This document shows, one piece after another, positions 1 through 11,216 of a DNA stretch of 64,000 nt; the stretch's first letter is position 1, and each line of letters opens with the position of its first letter. The DNA lies in contig CM055097.1 of assembly GCA_029204225.1 (NCBI GenBank), positions 66,496,644 to 66,560,643 on the forward strand, read 5' to 3'. A model generated the notes under the pieces. It worked only from the letters and a program-made list of their open reading frames with translations, searched no databases and had not been told where the DNA came from. Position numbers and translations under genes: made by a program. The DNA is from Diphasiastrum complanatum. Taxonomy: Eukaryota; Streptophyta; Lycopodiopsida; Lycopodiales; Lycopodiaceae.

Positions 1-1100
1 ATTCTTCAAACTATCAAGGGACCAAGCCATAGTAGGTCTTCGTAAGGCCAACATAAAGTACATAATCTCTAGAGTATAATACATCACCTTAATCTAGATT
101 TGAGAGTGGGTTGTAGCTACCACATGAAATACTATTATCCAATTGGCTAAAATGGGGGACATGTTTGAAATGCTATTTATGGCCATTTACTTAATTTAAG
201 ATGAAGTTGTTTTCTAACAACCATGACTAGTATTTGTCATCCTAGCCAAAATTGCTTTCCATAATATTAGGAGTATGTTCTAAGACCTAGCCACAAAGAC
301 ATGTGTTGATTATTATATTGTGTTGACAACATTCTAAAAGCCTATAACTAGTACATTTGGCATAATGTCTCTATTATTGATTATTTGATATTAATATTTG
401 AGATTTGTTGATAACAATACTCCATATAGTCCACAACAACTTCGTGAGTTGGGTAGAATTGTTGTTGTGGCTAGGAAGGTGTATGCTCAAACCCTGACCA
501 CTGGATAGTGAGATTTTGGAGCCTTGTTCTCCAAATTCTAGGGGACTTGGCATGATATCTATATGAAAATGTACTTAAACACTTAGCATTCAAGATTCAA
601 AATCATGTGATGTTCATAGAACTTAGCCATTGCTTAAAAGTATCAGTCATGACTTTTACATTCCAAAAGAGTTTACAAAAAATAAATAGAGATGCTAAAA
701 TATGTTACGTATCTTCTTTTCTCATAAATGAGAATCTATCTGAGAATATTTTAGTTTTAGAGTCTTGTAATGTCTTATATACATATTGATCACAAGTATA
801 ATTTATCTATTTACCACTCTAATTTAAGTACACTATTGACATAAACTATCTTTTTGTCTTAGGAAACATAAAATTTATGGATGAAAAGAGTTCATAGAAA
901 TCCATGGAAGTTGGTCCTAAATCAATCCTGATTTTTCTAGATTCATATATCAAAACTTGTGTCAACCTATGCAAATAAATCGCCATTTTGTTGATAAAGT
1001 GATATATACAATCTTGTAATTGTAATGAAGTGAGCAAACAATACCAAGCTTTCTGAACATGTAATATAGAACTCCAATCCAAATGTCAAGCCTAAAAGTT
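1..1100. other. Left-edge AT-rich sequence, no gene seen
   Basis: Only short open frames occur here, and none resembles a known protein. I see no tRNA, no splice-site-bounded exon and no clear repeat boundary. The right part may run into the LTR of Cop1, whose outer edge I could not fix. Confidence 0.5.
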
Positions 1101-2026
1101 AACTAGAAGCACTTGATTGAACACTTATTTTTGTTGACAAAATACTGCACATGACCAAATAGTTAATTAAACTTCTTCTTCTTTTTCACTTTTAAAGTTT
1201 TAGTTGTGGAATAGAAACCTTGGCATGAATTCACATGGAAAAGATACATTGGGAACTTATGCCTCAAAATTTATTCATGGTGGTTGTGACTTTAGCCTAT
1301 GTATGTGGTGTGAAGTTTTTAGCACGTGTGAACTTCACCACACACCCTACAGGATCTTACTGAGGTGTTGTGATTGCATAAGATTGATCAGAGAACAGTA
1401 TACTTGAAAAATCTATGGCAAGAGCACAATAGCATACATCTGATGAAAAATCTAACTTCTCACTCTGAGAATTGAATGTCAGAAATAATTCTAAGTGCTC
1501 AGTATGGGAAAAACAACCTGCTCTCGGGTAGAGATAGAAAATCAATGAAAGAAAACTCAGGTAGAGAGAGAATGAGTCCAAATTACCAAAATCTCATTAT
1601 TCACAATATGGCAAAACATGCCAAGCTTTCCCTACATGAGAGAGACTCAAATTCCTATAGTGGAGTTGCATGGAAAGTCCACTTAATTGAACTAATTCAC
1701 CTACCAGAGATCCACATGTGTAACTGCATGCATGGATGTTGCATGTACAGCATGTCAACTCATAAAATTGCCTAGACATGTGTAGATCACAGATCCCACT
1801 TTGCATGTTGCATGCACTGATTGCATGTGGCTTGCATGCATACAATATGACATTGCATGCTATCTAAACTTCTACATGTCATCAAAATTGAATCTACCTA
1901 ACTCAAATCCGACCTATACTAGAAGGTTATGTGCTCAATTCACATACCTTTTATGTACAACATGAAATAATCATGGACATGGCCCCAAACTCGAGATAGG
2001 AAGATAATATTTTAATAATCTTCACA
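1100..2026 (-). repeat. Probable 3' LTR of copia Cop1 (outer edge uncertain)
   Basis: Read on the minus strand, the copia coding remains are followed by a purine run (plus-strand ctcctcttaaaa, 2027-2038) and then TGTGAA, as expected for a polypurine tract followed by an LTR start. The same junction (ttcaca followed by ctcctc) ends the corresponding region of Cop4 at 52,681. Both regions also share a ctctcgggtagagag-type stretch (about 1,519 here, about 52,155 in Cop4). The outer boundary and any target duplication were not found, so 1,100 is only a guess. Confidence 0.5.
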
Positions 2027-2090
2027 CTCCTCTTAAAATTTATGCCCTTATCAACATAGACTTCGAAATTAGGCCAAGATTAGACCTCAT

Positions 2091-3707
2091 TTAGATAAAG
2101 ACATTTTTGAGTAGTGGCTTGGTGAGAAGATCTGCAACACAATTTGTAGAATCAACATGCTCCAGTGAGATCTCTCTCCCAATGACTTTTTCTCTTACAA
2201 AATGATGAGCTACCTTGACGTGTTTGCTCCTTGCATGGAAAACTGGCAAGAGCCTAAGCAGAAATGTTGTCATTCTTGATAATTGGAAGGTCTTCATCTA
2301 CATAACACTTTAGCTCCAAAAGTAGCCTTTTGATCCATAAAACCTCCTTTGTTGTGGTTGTAAGAGATATGTACTGAGCCTCACATGATGATAAGGAAAT
2401 AGTTGCCTGCTTCTTTGATAGCCAAGTCCAAGAAATATAGTGTAAGCACTTGTGGATTTTCTATCCAACTTGTCTCCTGCAAAATCTGAATCTGAAAAAG
2501 CATTCAAAGTCGGATCTTCTCCCTTGTAGACTAATCCATAATCTAAGGTAGAAGATATATACCTCAAGATTCTTTTAGCCAACTTCCACTGATATAATTT
2601 TGGATCCTGCATGTGTTGACTTAGCTTATGAACACAAAAGCTTAGATCGGGCCTAGTCACTGTTAACCAAATAAGTGAGCCAATAAGACTCCCATAAAGA
2701 GTGATGTCCACAAAGGATTTTTCATCATCTTTCATAGGAACTTTTACAGTGTGCTCCATAGGTGTATCTATGCCTTTACAATTTTCCATCTGGAATTTCT
2801 TGAGCATGGAAAGTGCATATCTACTTTGGCTTATAAATGCTTGACCTTTCCAAAAATCTATTTCAAGGCCTAGAATATAGTGAAGAACTCCTAAGTCCTA
2901 CATCTTAAACTCACTACCAAGTGCATGCTTAGTTTCTTCAACTAGCTTCTCATTATTTTCACAAAGAATGATATCATCTACATAGATGAGAAGAGTAATT
3001 ACAATGTTATCTACAAACTTATAATACAGAGAAGGGTCATATTCACTTAGACAAAATCCGAATATGAGGTAGGAGTTGAGCCTTGCATACCAAGACCTTG
3101 GTGCTTGTTTTAGTCCATAGAGACTTTTGAACAAAAGACAAACTTTGGATACATCACCTTCTTTCACAAAACCTGGAGGTTGCTCCATGTAAATCTCCTC
3201 CTCAAGGTAACCATCGAGAAATGCATTAGAAACATCAAGCTGGAACATACTCCAATTGTGAAAACATGCAAGAGATATAAGTATTCGGATTGTTACCATC
3301 TTTGCAACTGGTGCAAAGGTGTCTTCATAGTCAAGATCTTTGATTTGTGAGTAGCCTTTGGCACAAAGTCTTGCTTTATACTTATTGATAGATCCATCAT
3401 GATTATACTTGATTATGAAAACCCACTTACATCCAATCACATGCATGTTGTTTGGTGGCTCCACAAGCTCCCATGTGTTGTTTGACATCAAGGCTTCAAA
3501 CTCTTGGGTCATTGATTCAACCCACATCTTGGATTGAAGAGCTTCTTGGACATCTTTAGGCTCTTCATCTGATATGAAGAGAGCATGATAGGAAGTTTCA
3601 CCTTCCACTTGCCTTCCTTCTTCATCATATGTGAGCCTCCTTGGCTCAGATCTTGCTCGTGTAGACCTTCTTGGTGTGGTAGCTTGAATTTTCCTCGGCC
3701 TCACCAC
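2091..3707 (-). pseudogene. Cop1 reverse transcriptase-RNase H remnant
   Basis: The frame at 3,707-2,898 carries the copia RT start (CKWVF, KARLCAKGYSQ, FAPVAKMVTIR, QLDVSNAFL, LYGLKQAPRSWY) and the catalytic LLIYVDDIIL. The reading then shifts frame. The RT tail and first half of RNase H are in 2,807-2,310, with ARPDLSFCVHKLSQ-like and FSDSDFAGDK motifs. The end of RNase H (FHARSKHVKVAHHFVREK, VADLLTKPL) is in 2,297-2,091. At least two frame breaks separate these pieces, so no active enzyme can be made. The purine tract and LTR follow directly. Confidence 0.88.
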
Positions 3708-3874
3708 CTCTTGAGCAGCATCAAGATTGATGATTGATCTTGCATGAGACTCCTTGATCTATGCATCATCCAAGTTAAACTTCTGACCTTCATGGAAGAT
3801 CACATCTCTACTAGCAACATTCTTGTCAGTAGAAGGAAGATATACTTTGTATGCTTTTTTAGTGGATGCATATC

Positions 3875-5460
3875 CTACCAAAATTTCTTAACTGCACTAG
3901 GATCTTCCTTCTTCCTAGTTTCTAGAGGCACATGCACAAAGCATACACAACCAGAAATCCTAAGATGATCTACCTTAGGCTTTTTCTTATACAACATCTC
4001 AAATGGTGTTTTTTCTCCTATTGCAAGATTAGGAAGTCTGTTACAAAGATAGTTTGCACATGCAACTGCCTCTCCCCGAAATTCTTTAGGCAAAGAAGCT
4101 TCTAGCCTAATGGCTTTTGCACATTCACATAAAGTTCTATTTTTTTTCTCAGCAACTCCATTTTGCTGAGGAGTATATGAACAAGAAAACTCTCTTTGAA
4201 TGCCCTCTCTCTCACAAATTTCTTTAAACTTATTGGAAGTGTATTCTCCTCCACTATCACTTCTCAAAGCTTTCAACTTGAAAGAAAACTGCTTTTCTAC
4301 ATAAGCTTTGAAAGTAAGAAAAACATCATAGACCATGGCTTTTGAACACAGCATATAGATCCAAGAATATGTTGTATAATCATCTACAAAGGAAACAAAG
4401 CAATTTGCTCCTCCTTTGCTCTTAGTTGATGAGAAATGAACATCAGAGCTCAAATGGTTGCTTTGTTTTGATGCTTGATCCAGGAAAAGGCCTTCTATTG
4501 ATTTTGCCAGCACACAAGCTTCACAAGGTAGAAGCTCCTTCTGCAGTGTCTTTGGTAGTCCAACCACTTTTCCTTCCTTGACCATAGATTGCATGGCTTT
4601 GAAATTGGGATGACCCAATATCTTGTGCCACAGATCCTCCTGAAGGACCTTGGTCTCATAGGCAATATCTAAAATGCTAGCACTCTCCCTAGAATCTAGT
4701 TTGTACAACTTACCACTTCTAGATTCTCTAGCAATAACTTCATTTTCTCTTGAGATTATACACTTGTCAACTTGAAACTTGACATCCAATCCACTATCAA
4801 ACAACTATCCTACACTAATGAGATTCTTAGTTAGTCTAGGTGTTGATACTGCATACATGTCTGCACAGATGTAGGCGGTCAAATTACCGTGATTCGATCT
4901 TTCTTTGCCCATCTTTGAGCTCTCTGGCTCCTCGACATAGGATGAACTATTATTGTTCTCCTGTCTCCTTTGAGTTGATTTGTTTCTTGGGTTCAAGCGG
5001 TAGTCCATGGCTGCATGACCCTTCTTGTGACAGTGGATACACTCGATTTTTGGATTAAGCCAACACAAATCGACAGTATGTCCTTCACGTTTGCATCTCA
5101 CGCATGTCTTCTTGTCTCCACTCTGTTGTTTCGACCTTCCTTTATTCTTCCATTTGCCTTTGCTGGTTCCTTCTACTTGTTGATCATGATCCTGCTTTCG
5201 ATCTGACTCCCTCTTAGGCTTGAATTGTTTCTTTGTCTTCTCCTTGTTGCTATAGAGAGCTTGGTCAGAAGCATCATTGTGATCAAGGTGCTCTCGAGCC
5301 TTGACTTCTTCTCAAATCTCGACAATTGTCTTTTGTGAAGATTAGTAAGATTATATCTTCCTACCTCGAGGTTGGGGGCCATGCCTATCTTATTTCCATT
5401 GTATATTTTATTGTACATAAAGGTATGTGAATTGCGACACACGACACGAAATTGTTTCAC
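3875..5460 (-). pseudogene. Cop1 gag end, zinc knuckles and integrase remnant
   Basis: The frame at 4,804-3,875 is a copia integrase. It has an HHCC-type start (LWHKILGHPNF followed by CEACVLAK), core acidic motifs SSDVHF and LRSDSGGEY, and QNGVAEKKNR carrying the glutamate. Upstream, 5,110-4,805 encodes two tandem knuckles: CVRCKREGHTVDLC, which keeps C-X2-C-X4-H-X4-C, and CIHCHKKGHAAMDY, which has Tyr in place of the last Cys. The sequence then jumps to TPRLTKNLISVG, a motif that lies well after the protease in Cop4. The DSGA protease region is therefore deleted. Gag remnants in shifted frames reach 5,460. Confidence 0.82.
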
Positions 5461-6220
5461 AACACAAAATCATTTGTGCTCCACAAAGGACCAAGAAGAT
5501 CAGCCAAGTACCATGGGGTACAAGTATTTGATCAGATATTATGACATCAGCAGAAGTACTCTAGAACGTGGCTAATCTGACACTCTTGTAATCTATGATT
5601 AGTTGTAGATGTTTAACCTTTCTGATCTGGAAGTTACATGACGTGACATGAAAAAGTTCGCGAACTATATACTTTCTGTTTGATGCATAAAACTGTAAGA
5701 CGAAAATATACAGAATACATGTCCGCCTGTGAGCGAGACAATTTTGTAAGGGAATCAGCAAATCCAGAAGTCTACTAGTAAGCGAGACACTATTCGTGAG
5801 AGAATTGTATTTCTCTCACGCTAATGCACTATGTGGATCTATCACACAGTGCTTGAAAACAAAAGATCAATAATTGATATTGTAGCTGTTATGCACATAT
5901 TATTCTGAATGATTGTATGATCTCGAATGAATATTTGTCTGGTACTATTTGTGTATCTGATTCACTTGTTTATTGAATTTTGCACATTGGTTTGATATTG
6001 TTGAATGCTATAACAATCTATAACGTAGATCAGCAGTGTCTGTCTACATTCTGGAGGATTGTATGAATGACATAGCTGGCAGTGATCAACAATCATATCT
6101 GAATTCCACACAAACTGATTTTGTTCGCGAATGTTTTCGTTTCGTTTTTTGCTTCGCGATCGCTTGGCTTTCAGCATAAATCAATTTCAAAGCTCATTCA
6201 AGATTCGTTTTGCCTGCCTG
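5461..6220. other. Non-coding stretch left of the first satellite array
   Basis: No coding exon or RNA gene is visible. The sequence has several gcgag/cgcgaa words, like those of the gypsy LTRs at 11-12 kb and 61-62 kb, but I could not align it to either. It may be a diverged LTR or the flank of the satellite-bearing repeat. Confidence 0.35.
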
Positions 6221-6224
6221 CGAA

Positions 6225-7530
6225 GATTAGTTCCCATAAAATCTCAAAATTTGGCCAAAAAAACCACAAAAAATGCACTTTTTTCAGGATTTTTTGAGTT
6301 TCCTTGGGAAGTAACTCTTGCAGCTTGGTGAGCACGTGAATCTGACTGAGATACAAGTTCATACTAGTCTGCAAGGGTTTGTTCCTAGAAAATCTTAAAA
6401 TTTTGCAAAAAACCCCAAAAAAATGCACTTTTTTCAATATTTTATGAGTTTCCTTGGGAACTAACTCTTTCAGCTTGGTTAGCAGCTAAACATAACTCAT
6501 ATACAAGTGCATACTAGTCTTTGAGGGTTTGTTTCCAGAAAATCTTAAAATTTTGCAAAAATACACCAAAAAATGCACCTTTTTCAAGATTTTTTTTAAG
6601 TTTCCTTGGGAAGTAACTCTTGAAGCTTGGTTACCAGCTGAATCTGACTGAGATACAAGTTCTTATTAGTCTGCAAGGGTTTTTTTCCCAGAAAATCTTA
6701 AAATTTTGCAAAAAAAACCACAAAAAATGCACTTTTTTCAAGATTTTTTGAGTTTCCTTGAGAATTAACTCTTGAAGCTTGGTGAGAAGCTGAATCTGAC
6801 TGAGATACATGTGCACACCAGTCATAAAGGGTTTGTTCCCAAAAAATCTTAAAATTTTGCAAAAACACCACAAGAAAATGCACTTTTTTCAAGATTTTTT
6901 GACTTTACTTGGGAAGTAGCTCTTGCAGCTTGGTGAGAAGCTCAATATAACTGAGATACAAGTGCATAACAGCCTGTGAGGGTTTTTTTCTCAGAAAATC
7001 TTAAAATTTTGCAAGAAAACCACATAAAAAATGCATTTTTTTCAAGATTTTTTGAGTTTCCTTGGGAAGTAACTCTTGAAGCTTTGTGAGCAGCTGAATC
7101 TAATTGAGATAAAAGTTCATACCATTCTGAAAGGGTTTTTTCTCTGAAAATCTCAAAATTTTGCAAAAGAACCACAAAAAAATGCACTTTTTTCAAGATT
7201 TTTTGAGTTTCCTTGAGAAGTAACTCTCGCAGCTAGGTGAGCAGCTGAATCTTACTGAGATACAAGTGCATACGAGTCTTAGAGGGTTTTTTCCCAGAAA
7301 ATATTAAAATGTTGCAAACAGACCACAAAAAAATGCACTTTTTTAAAGATTTTTTGAGTTTACTTGGGAAGTAGCTCTTGCAGCTTGGTGAGAAGCTGAA
7401 TCTATTTGAGATAAAAGTGCATACCAGTCTCCAAGGGTTTGTTCCCAGAAAATCTTAAAATTCTGCAAAAGGACCCCGAAAAAATGCACTCTTTTCCTTG
7501 ATTTTTTGAGATCTGCTGGGAAGTAATCTT
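6225..7530. repeat. Satellite array 1: about nine copies of a 151-bp unit
   Basis: The word aaatgcacttttttc or a close variant recurs near 6273, 6424, 6573, 6728, 6879, 7032, 7183, 7333 and 7484, so spacing is 149-155 bp. Each unit also carries gtttccttgggaagtaact, an agcttggtgagcagctgaat-like block, a gagatacaagtgcata block and a cccagaaaatcttaaaattt block. Open frames across it are by-products of the period and not genes. The same unit forms a second array at 59.4-60.25 kb in the same orientation. Confidence 0.93.
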
Positions 7531-8100
7531 TTCAAGGATTTTTTTAGATAGATCTAACCAATATCTAGCTATTGTGAAATTTTTGTGAAGATCCAATGGT
7601 TAGATTTAGAAATATCTAAGAAAAAGTGCCAAAAAACTGAGTGATTTCGTTCTGAAAGTAGAGTTAGGGTTAATGAACTTGACATGATTGTGGTCGTCAA
7701 AAAAGTTGGTCGTGAAGTTAACCTTTAGACTTGTACCAATATTCCGACGAAAAGGGGACCCATTAGAGTTTGGAGGTCAAAGTTATTTTATTTAAGAACC
7801 CAAAGAATAAGACATGGCACCTCATTTGCAAATTTGCATTCAAGGTTGTCGTCAGAGTGATCTAAACATTCATTCGACGATATTCTATAATCTTGCACAT
7901 AGATTTCAGCAATCCGATTTCTATCCAAATAATATTTGTAATTTTTTATGTTTTAAAACTCTTTTTCTATGTTTAGTAGAGTATTACAAAGGTTTAATTT
8001 ATTTAAAAAGATAAAAATCTCGTGCTTAGCATAACTAAGACCAATATTGTGCCATGATAATCCTAGAAAAAAAATTTAGTTTTTTTTTAATTTTATGTTG
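7531..8100. repeat. Flank shared by both satellite arrays, then unassigned sequence
   Basis: The stretch just after array 1 (about 7,545-7,640) contains gatccaatggttagattta followed by gaaatatctaagaaaaagtg. The stretch after array 2 (about 60,260-60,380) contains the near-identical gacccaatggttcaattta and gaaatatctaagaaaaagcg. The array is thus one part of a longer dispersed repeat. From 7,640 to 8,100 I recognise nothing. Confidence 0.7.
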
Positions 8101-8119
8101 AACATATAAAAATCTATTA

Positions 8120-8464
8120 TTTTGCAACGATTCGTTAAGCTCAACATATAAACCTTTCTTCCTCTCATCTGAGTTCTATGCTGAGGTTATTGAAATTTTT
8201 TCACCCCCAACAGATTGGATTTTAGATTTGTTTAGCAGTAGCGGCACTACAAGCATTGTGCAAAAAGACAGACATGTTGCTGTTGTAGATTTAGATTCCA
8301 GCTTAGTAGATTTTATAAAAATACGAATGAAATCTCTCTCAGTTTTGCCAAATAAATTAACTGAGGTAGGAAAGTCTACGGATGACGAAGACTCTGTAAT
8401 TCCATTGTTGAAAAAACCACAACCTCCCGTTAGTGGAAAGTGGGTGACACATGGAACTTTGTAG
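8120..8464 (+). pseudogene. Fragment resembling the SAM-binding end of an amino-DNA methyltransferase
   Basis: An open frame runs through this stretch to a stop at 8,464. Its centre reads FYAEVIEIFSPPTDWILDLF, then SSSGTTSIVQ, then RHVAVVDLDSSLVDFIKIRM. This follows the pattern of the C-terminal motif I block of N4/N6 amino methyltransferases: D-x-F-x-G-S-G-T-T, then a short spacer, an Arg-His and an acidic strand end. The second position of the usual GSG is Ser here. I see no DPPY-type catalytic motif nearby and no upstream exon, so this is a fragment at most. It sits between retrotransposon remnants. A chance resemblance is possible because the open frame is short. Family assignment is inference from motif shape only. 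Confidence 0.42.
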
Positions 8465-9834
8465 ATGTCCTAGTTCAAGATTACAATGTTGTGATTGTGG
8501 AGAAAAACTATGCAAGAGATTGTCGTTGTCTCTATTGAGGTTTTTCGAGAAGAGCCCAAAGATGTCAATGACCTTGATAATTTTTTAAAATAGTGTACAT
8601 GACTATTTTATGATTTTGAAAATTATATATGGATTTTAAACTTTTGTGGCATGAAGTTTTAAATTCATTTATATTTTTTAATATTATTTGCTACTTGAAA
8701 TATTTTCAAATATTTTAAAATGTATTTTCATTGTTACTCTTTAAGATAAATTTATATAAATTCACAAAATATTTATTTTAATGAATGTTGTTATGAAATG
8801 ACAATACTGTTTTGAATTTGTTTTAAAATCATATTTACAAAAAATTAATGAATACTATTAAAATTAGTAATATTTTTCATCTTTTAAAATATTGAAATTT
8901 ATTAATAGAATTTCAAGTTCTTAATCATGATGATACTAAAGATAAGTTTTGTTTTTAAAAAAATTAAATATTTTTAAAAGTCGTGTAGTTTTAGATGTGT
9001 ATTTAAATAGATTTCTTTAAAATTAAAATTTATATATTATAGACCTGAATTACATAGATCTTTTTGAATATGTACAGATTATTATTTTAAAAAAAATAAA
9101 TTTAAAAAAAAATATGAATTTGAATTTATATTTTACTCATAAAAAATTATTTTAAACAAAAAAAATTTAATGCTTTAAAATATTTGTTACTAGATAATTT
9201 TTCAAATAAGTAAGATAGTTTTTTTTTTTTGATTTTAGTATTTTTATATTTAATGATTTTGTTTTTTTTTATCAATTAATTTAAAATATGTGTAAAATTG
9301 AATATATTGTCAAAATAATATATCTAATTTTTTTTTGTATAATTTAAATTTTTGACAAATAATAAATTTTTTTTAACATGATAATATAAAATTTGCAAAG
9401 TATTTTGAAGATAGGCATTTTTAAGAAAAAAAATTAAGAAAAATTGGTCTCCATGTAATTTTTGTTTTTCTTTCTCACCATGTTGTTAGTGCTTTAAACG
9501 TTATTCGGTTGCTACATCACAAGCGCTAAAAATTGTTGTATCTACAAGAATAGACATAGTAAGATGATGAATAAAAGGATAGAGAGTAGGAAAATATGTA
9601 GAACAACTGATCAAACAGATCTTGATTCTACTAATAAAGCGCGTAGTTTACTTGACAAATGATGAGAAAGAGATGAACGCGAACTCGAAACATTTCTATT
9701 TGTGATCAACTCGAAAAGATTCGCGAAATTTGTCTTTCCTTGTCACATAGTTGGTTTCTTCCTTGTTGTCCTTCTTTGGAGCTAGTGTGATACTCGTCAA
9801 TCAACATTTGTATGATATTTTTCTTGGCGAAGTT
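8465..9834. other. Extremely AT-rich, low-complexity stretch
   Basis: From about 8,560 to 9,480 the sequence is dominated by runs of A and T and has no coding potential. The last 300 bases are more mixed and may be the far 3' part of Gyp1, but no integrase motif could be read. Confidence 0.6.
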
Positions 9835-11145
9835 CTACTTGATAAGTAAATTCCTGCAAAAGTAGAACCCATCGAGCAATTCGTTCTGATAAATCTGTTT
9901 ATTCACAAGATACTTTAGAACATAGTGATCAACATGAAAAATGAAAGCATATCTCAACAAATAATATTGAGATTCCTTAACAATGAAAATCATTTCGCGC
10001 TTCTCTTTCTGTAGCCGAATAATTTTTCTCCGAGGCACTTAGCTATCGACTTGCATAGTATATGGGATGGTCTTTCTTCTGATCGTCCTTCTGGCTCAAA
10101 CAAACGCCAATAGCAAATGCAGAAACATCAGCATACCTATGAAATAGAATAGCCCACTTGGGTGGTCTCAGAATAGGAGCATTGATCAAGCTCTGTTTAA
10201 GTTCTTCGAACGCTTTCTGCTGTTCATTCGTCCACAAGTATTCCACTTGTTTATTAAGTAGATGCGTAAGAGCGGCGACAACAGAAGCATAAATCACTGA
10301 TAATGGCCGACATGTCCTAAGAAAGCTCTTAGTTCACGTAGATTTGTTGGTATCAGGAGGTTCCTTATAAGCTTGACTTTATCTTTATCGATCTCTATTC
10401 CTCTATTTGATATTCTGTGTCCAAATAAAATTCATTTTTTCATACCAAAAACACATTTCTCTGGGTGAAGGGATAAACAAGTATCTCGACATCGTTGCAA
10501 TGTAAGTTTCAGCTTCTGTAGATGTGTTTTTATGTCAATATATACATCAGTGAAGGGCAAAGGACGATGATCCTTCCTTGTGGCAGCATTGAGCTTTCGA
10601 AAATCCTGGCATATTCATATTTTGCCAGTCTTCTTCTTTGGAACAACAACAATGGGAGAAACCCATTCACAACTTAAAACAAGATAAATAATACATGTCT
10701 TAAGGTGCTTGTTGAGTTTGTCTTTGACCACGAGGGAGTACTTTGGATTGAGACGATATTGTCTCTGTCGAGCAGGTACAACATCTTCTTTAAGATCTAT
10801 ACGGTGCTCTCCGAATTCTGCAGGTATACCTTTCAAATCGTCGAGCGACCAAGCAAATATATCTTGGTACTCCTTCAGCAATTCCGTGAATTCAGCTAAT
10901 TCCATTTCTCCAAGTGACTTTGAGACATGTACAAATCTGCTAGGTGCAAGTTCAATTAGTTCAGTTGAATCTGGTAGAATGATACCTTCTCTCATACTGG
11001 CCTTGGTATGGCCATGAATTTTGCGCATGGTTGACTCCATAGATATATTCTTTTCGTCAGCTTGGTTCTTATTACCAAATTCTTGTTCAGATTCGTCAAA
11101 TTCGTCACTTGAGTCATCATCAAACTCTTTAGAGTTCACATACAC
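9835..11145 (-). pseudogene. Gyp1: Ty3-gypsy reverse transcriptase-RNase H remnant
   Basis: Read on the minus strand, 11,145-10,615 carries the segment before and at the start of a Ty3-gypsy RT: LLKEYQDIFAWS, RQRQYRLNPKYS, then EWVSPIVVVPKKK. The next readable frame, 10,297-10,043, is the RT-RNase H junction (LNKQVEYLWTNEQQKAFEEL, then NAPILRPP). A third frame, 10,038-9,835, carries an RNase H piece (DHYVLKYLVNK). The RT catalytic core between them is broken by frameshifts or stops, and I found no clean YxDD. Gag and protease are absent: only about 50 bp separate this frame from the primer-binding site at 11,195-11,212. This is an internally deleted, dead element. Confidence 0.85.
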
Positions 11146-11194
11146 TAGAAATGGAGATGGATGTGTCAGTTTTTCTTATAACTTTCCTAAGCTA

Positions 11195-11212
11195 TCCCCG
11201 GCAACGGCGCCA
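11195..11212 (-). other. Primer-binding site of Gyp1 (tRNA-Asp type)
   Basis: The minus strand reads TGGCGCCGTTGCCGGGGA. This is the primer-binding site complementary to the 3' end of plant tRNA-Asp, as known from Athila-type and other plant gypsy elements. It marks the inner edge of the 5' LTR at about 11,217. Confidence 0.9.
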
Positions 11213-11216
11213 AAAA

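Larger units (their letters stand above)
2035..5460 (-). mobile_element. Cop1: broken Ty1-copia retrotransposon body
   Basis: Read on the minus strand, the order is gag end, zinc knuckles, remnant of the protease region, integrase, reverse transcriptase and RNase H. That is the copia order, with integrase before RT. The polyprotein is split by stops and frameshifts, and the protease active-site segment is missing. Gag is truncated at its 5' side near 5,460. No primer-binding site or 5' LTR was found beyond that point, so the element has lost its 5' end. Its proteins are clearly related to those of Cop4 at 52-57 kb. The two are members of one family or of sister families, and Cop1 is the more decayed. 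Confidence 0.85.

Noticed and set aside
6198-7596. Several minus-strand frames with a repeated MKKVHFF start
   Set aside because: They repeat with the 151-bp satellite period and have no family motif.
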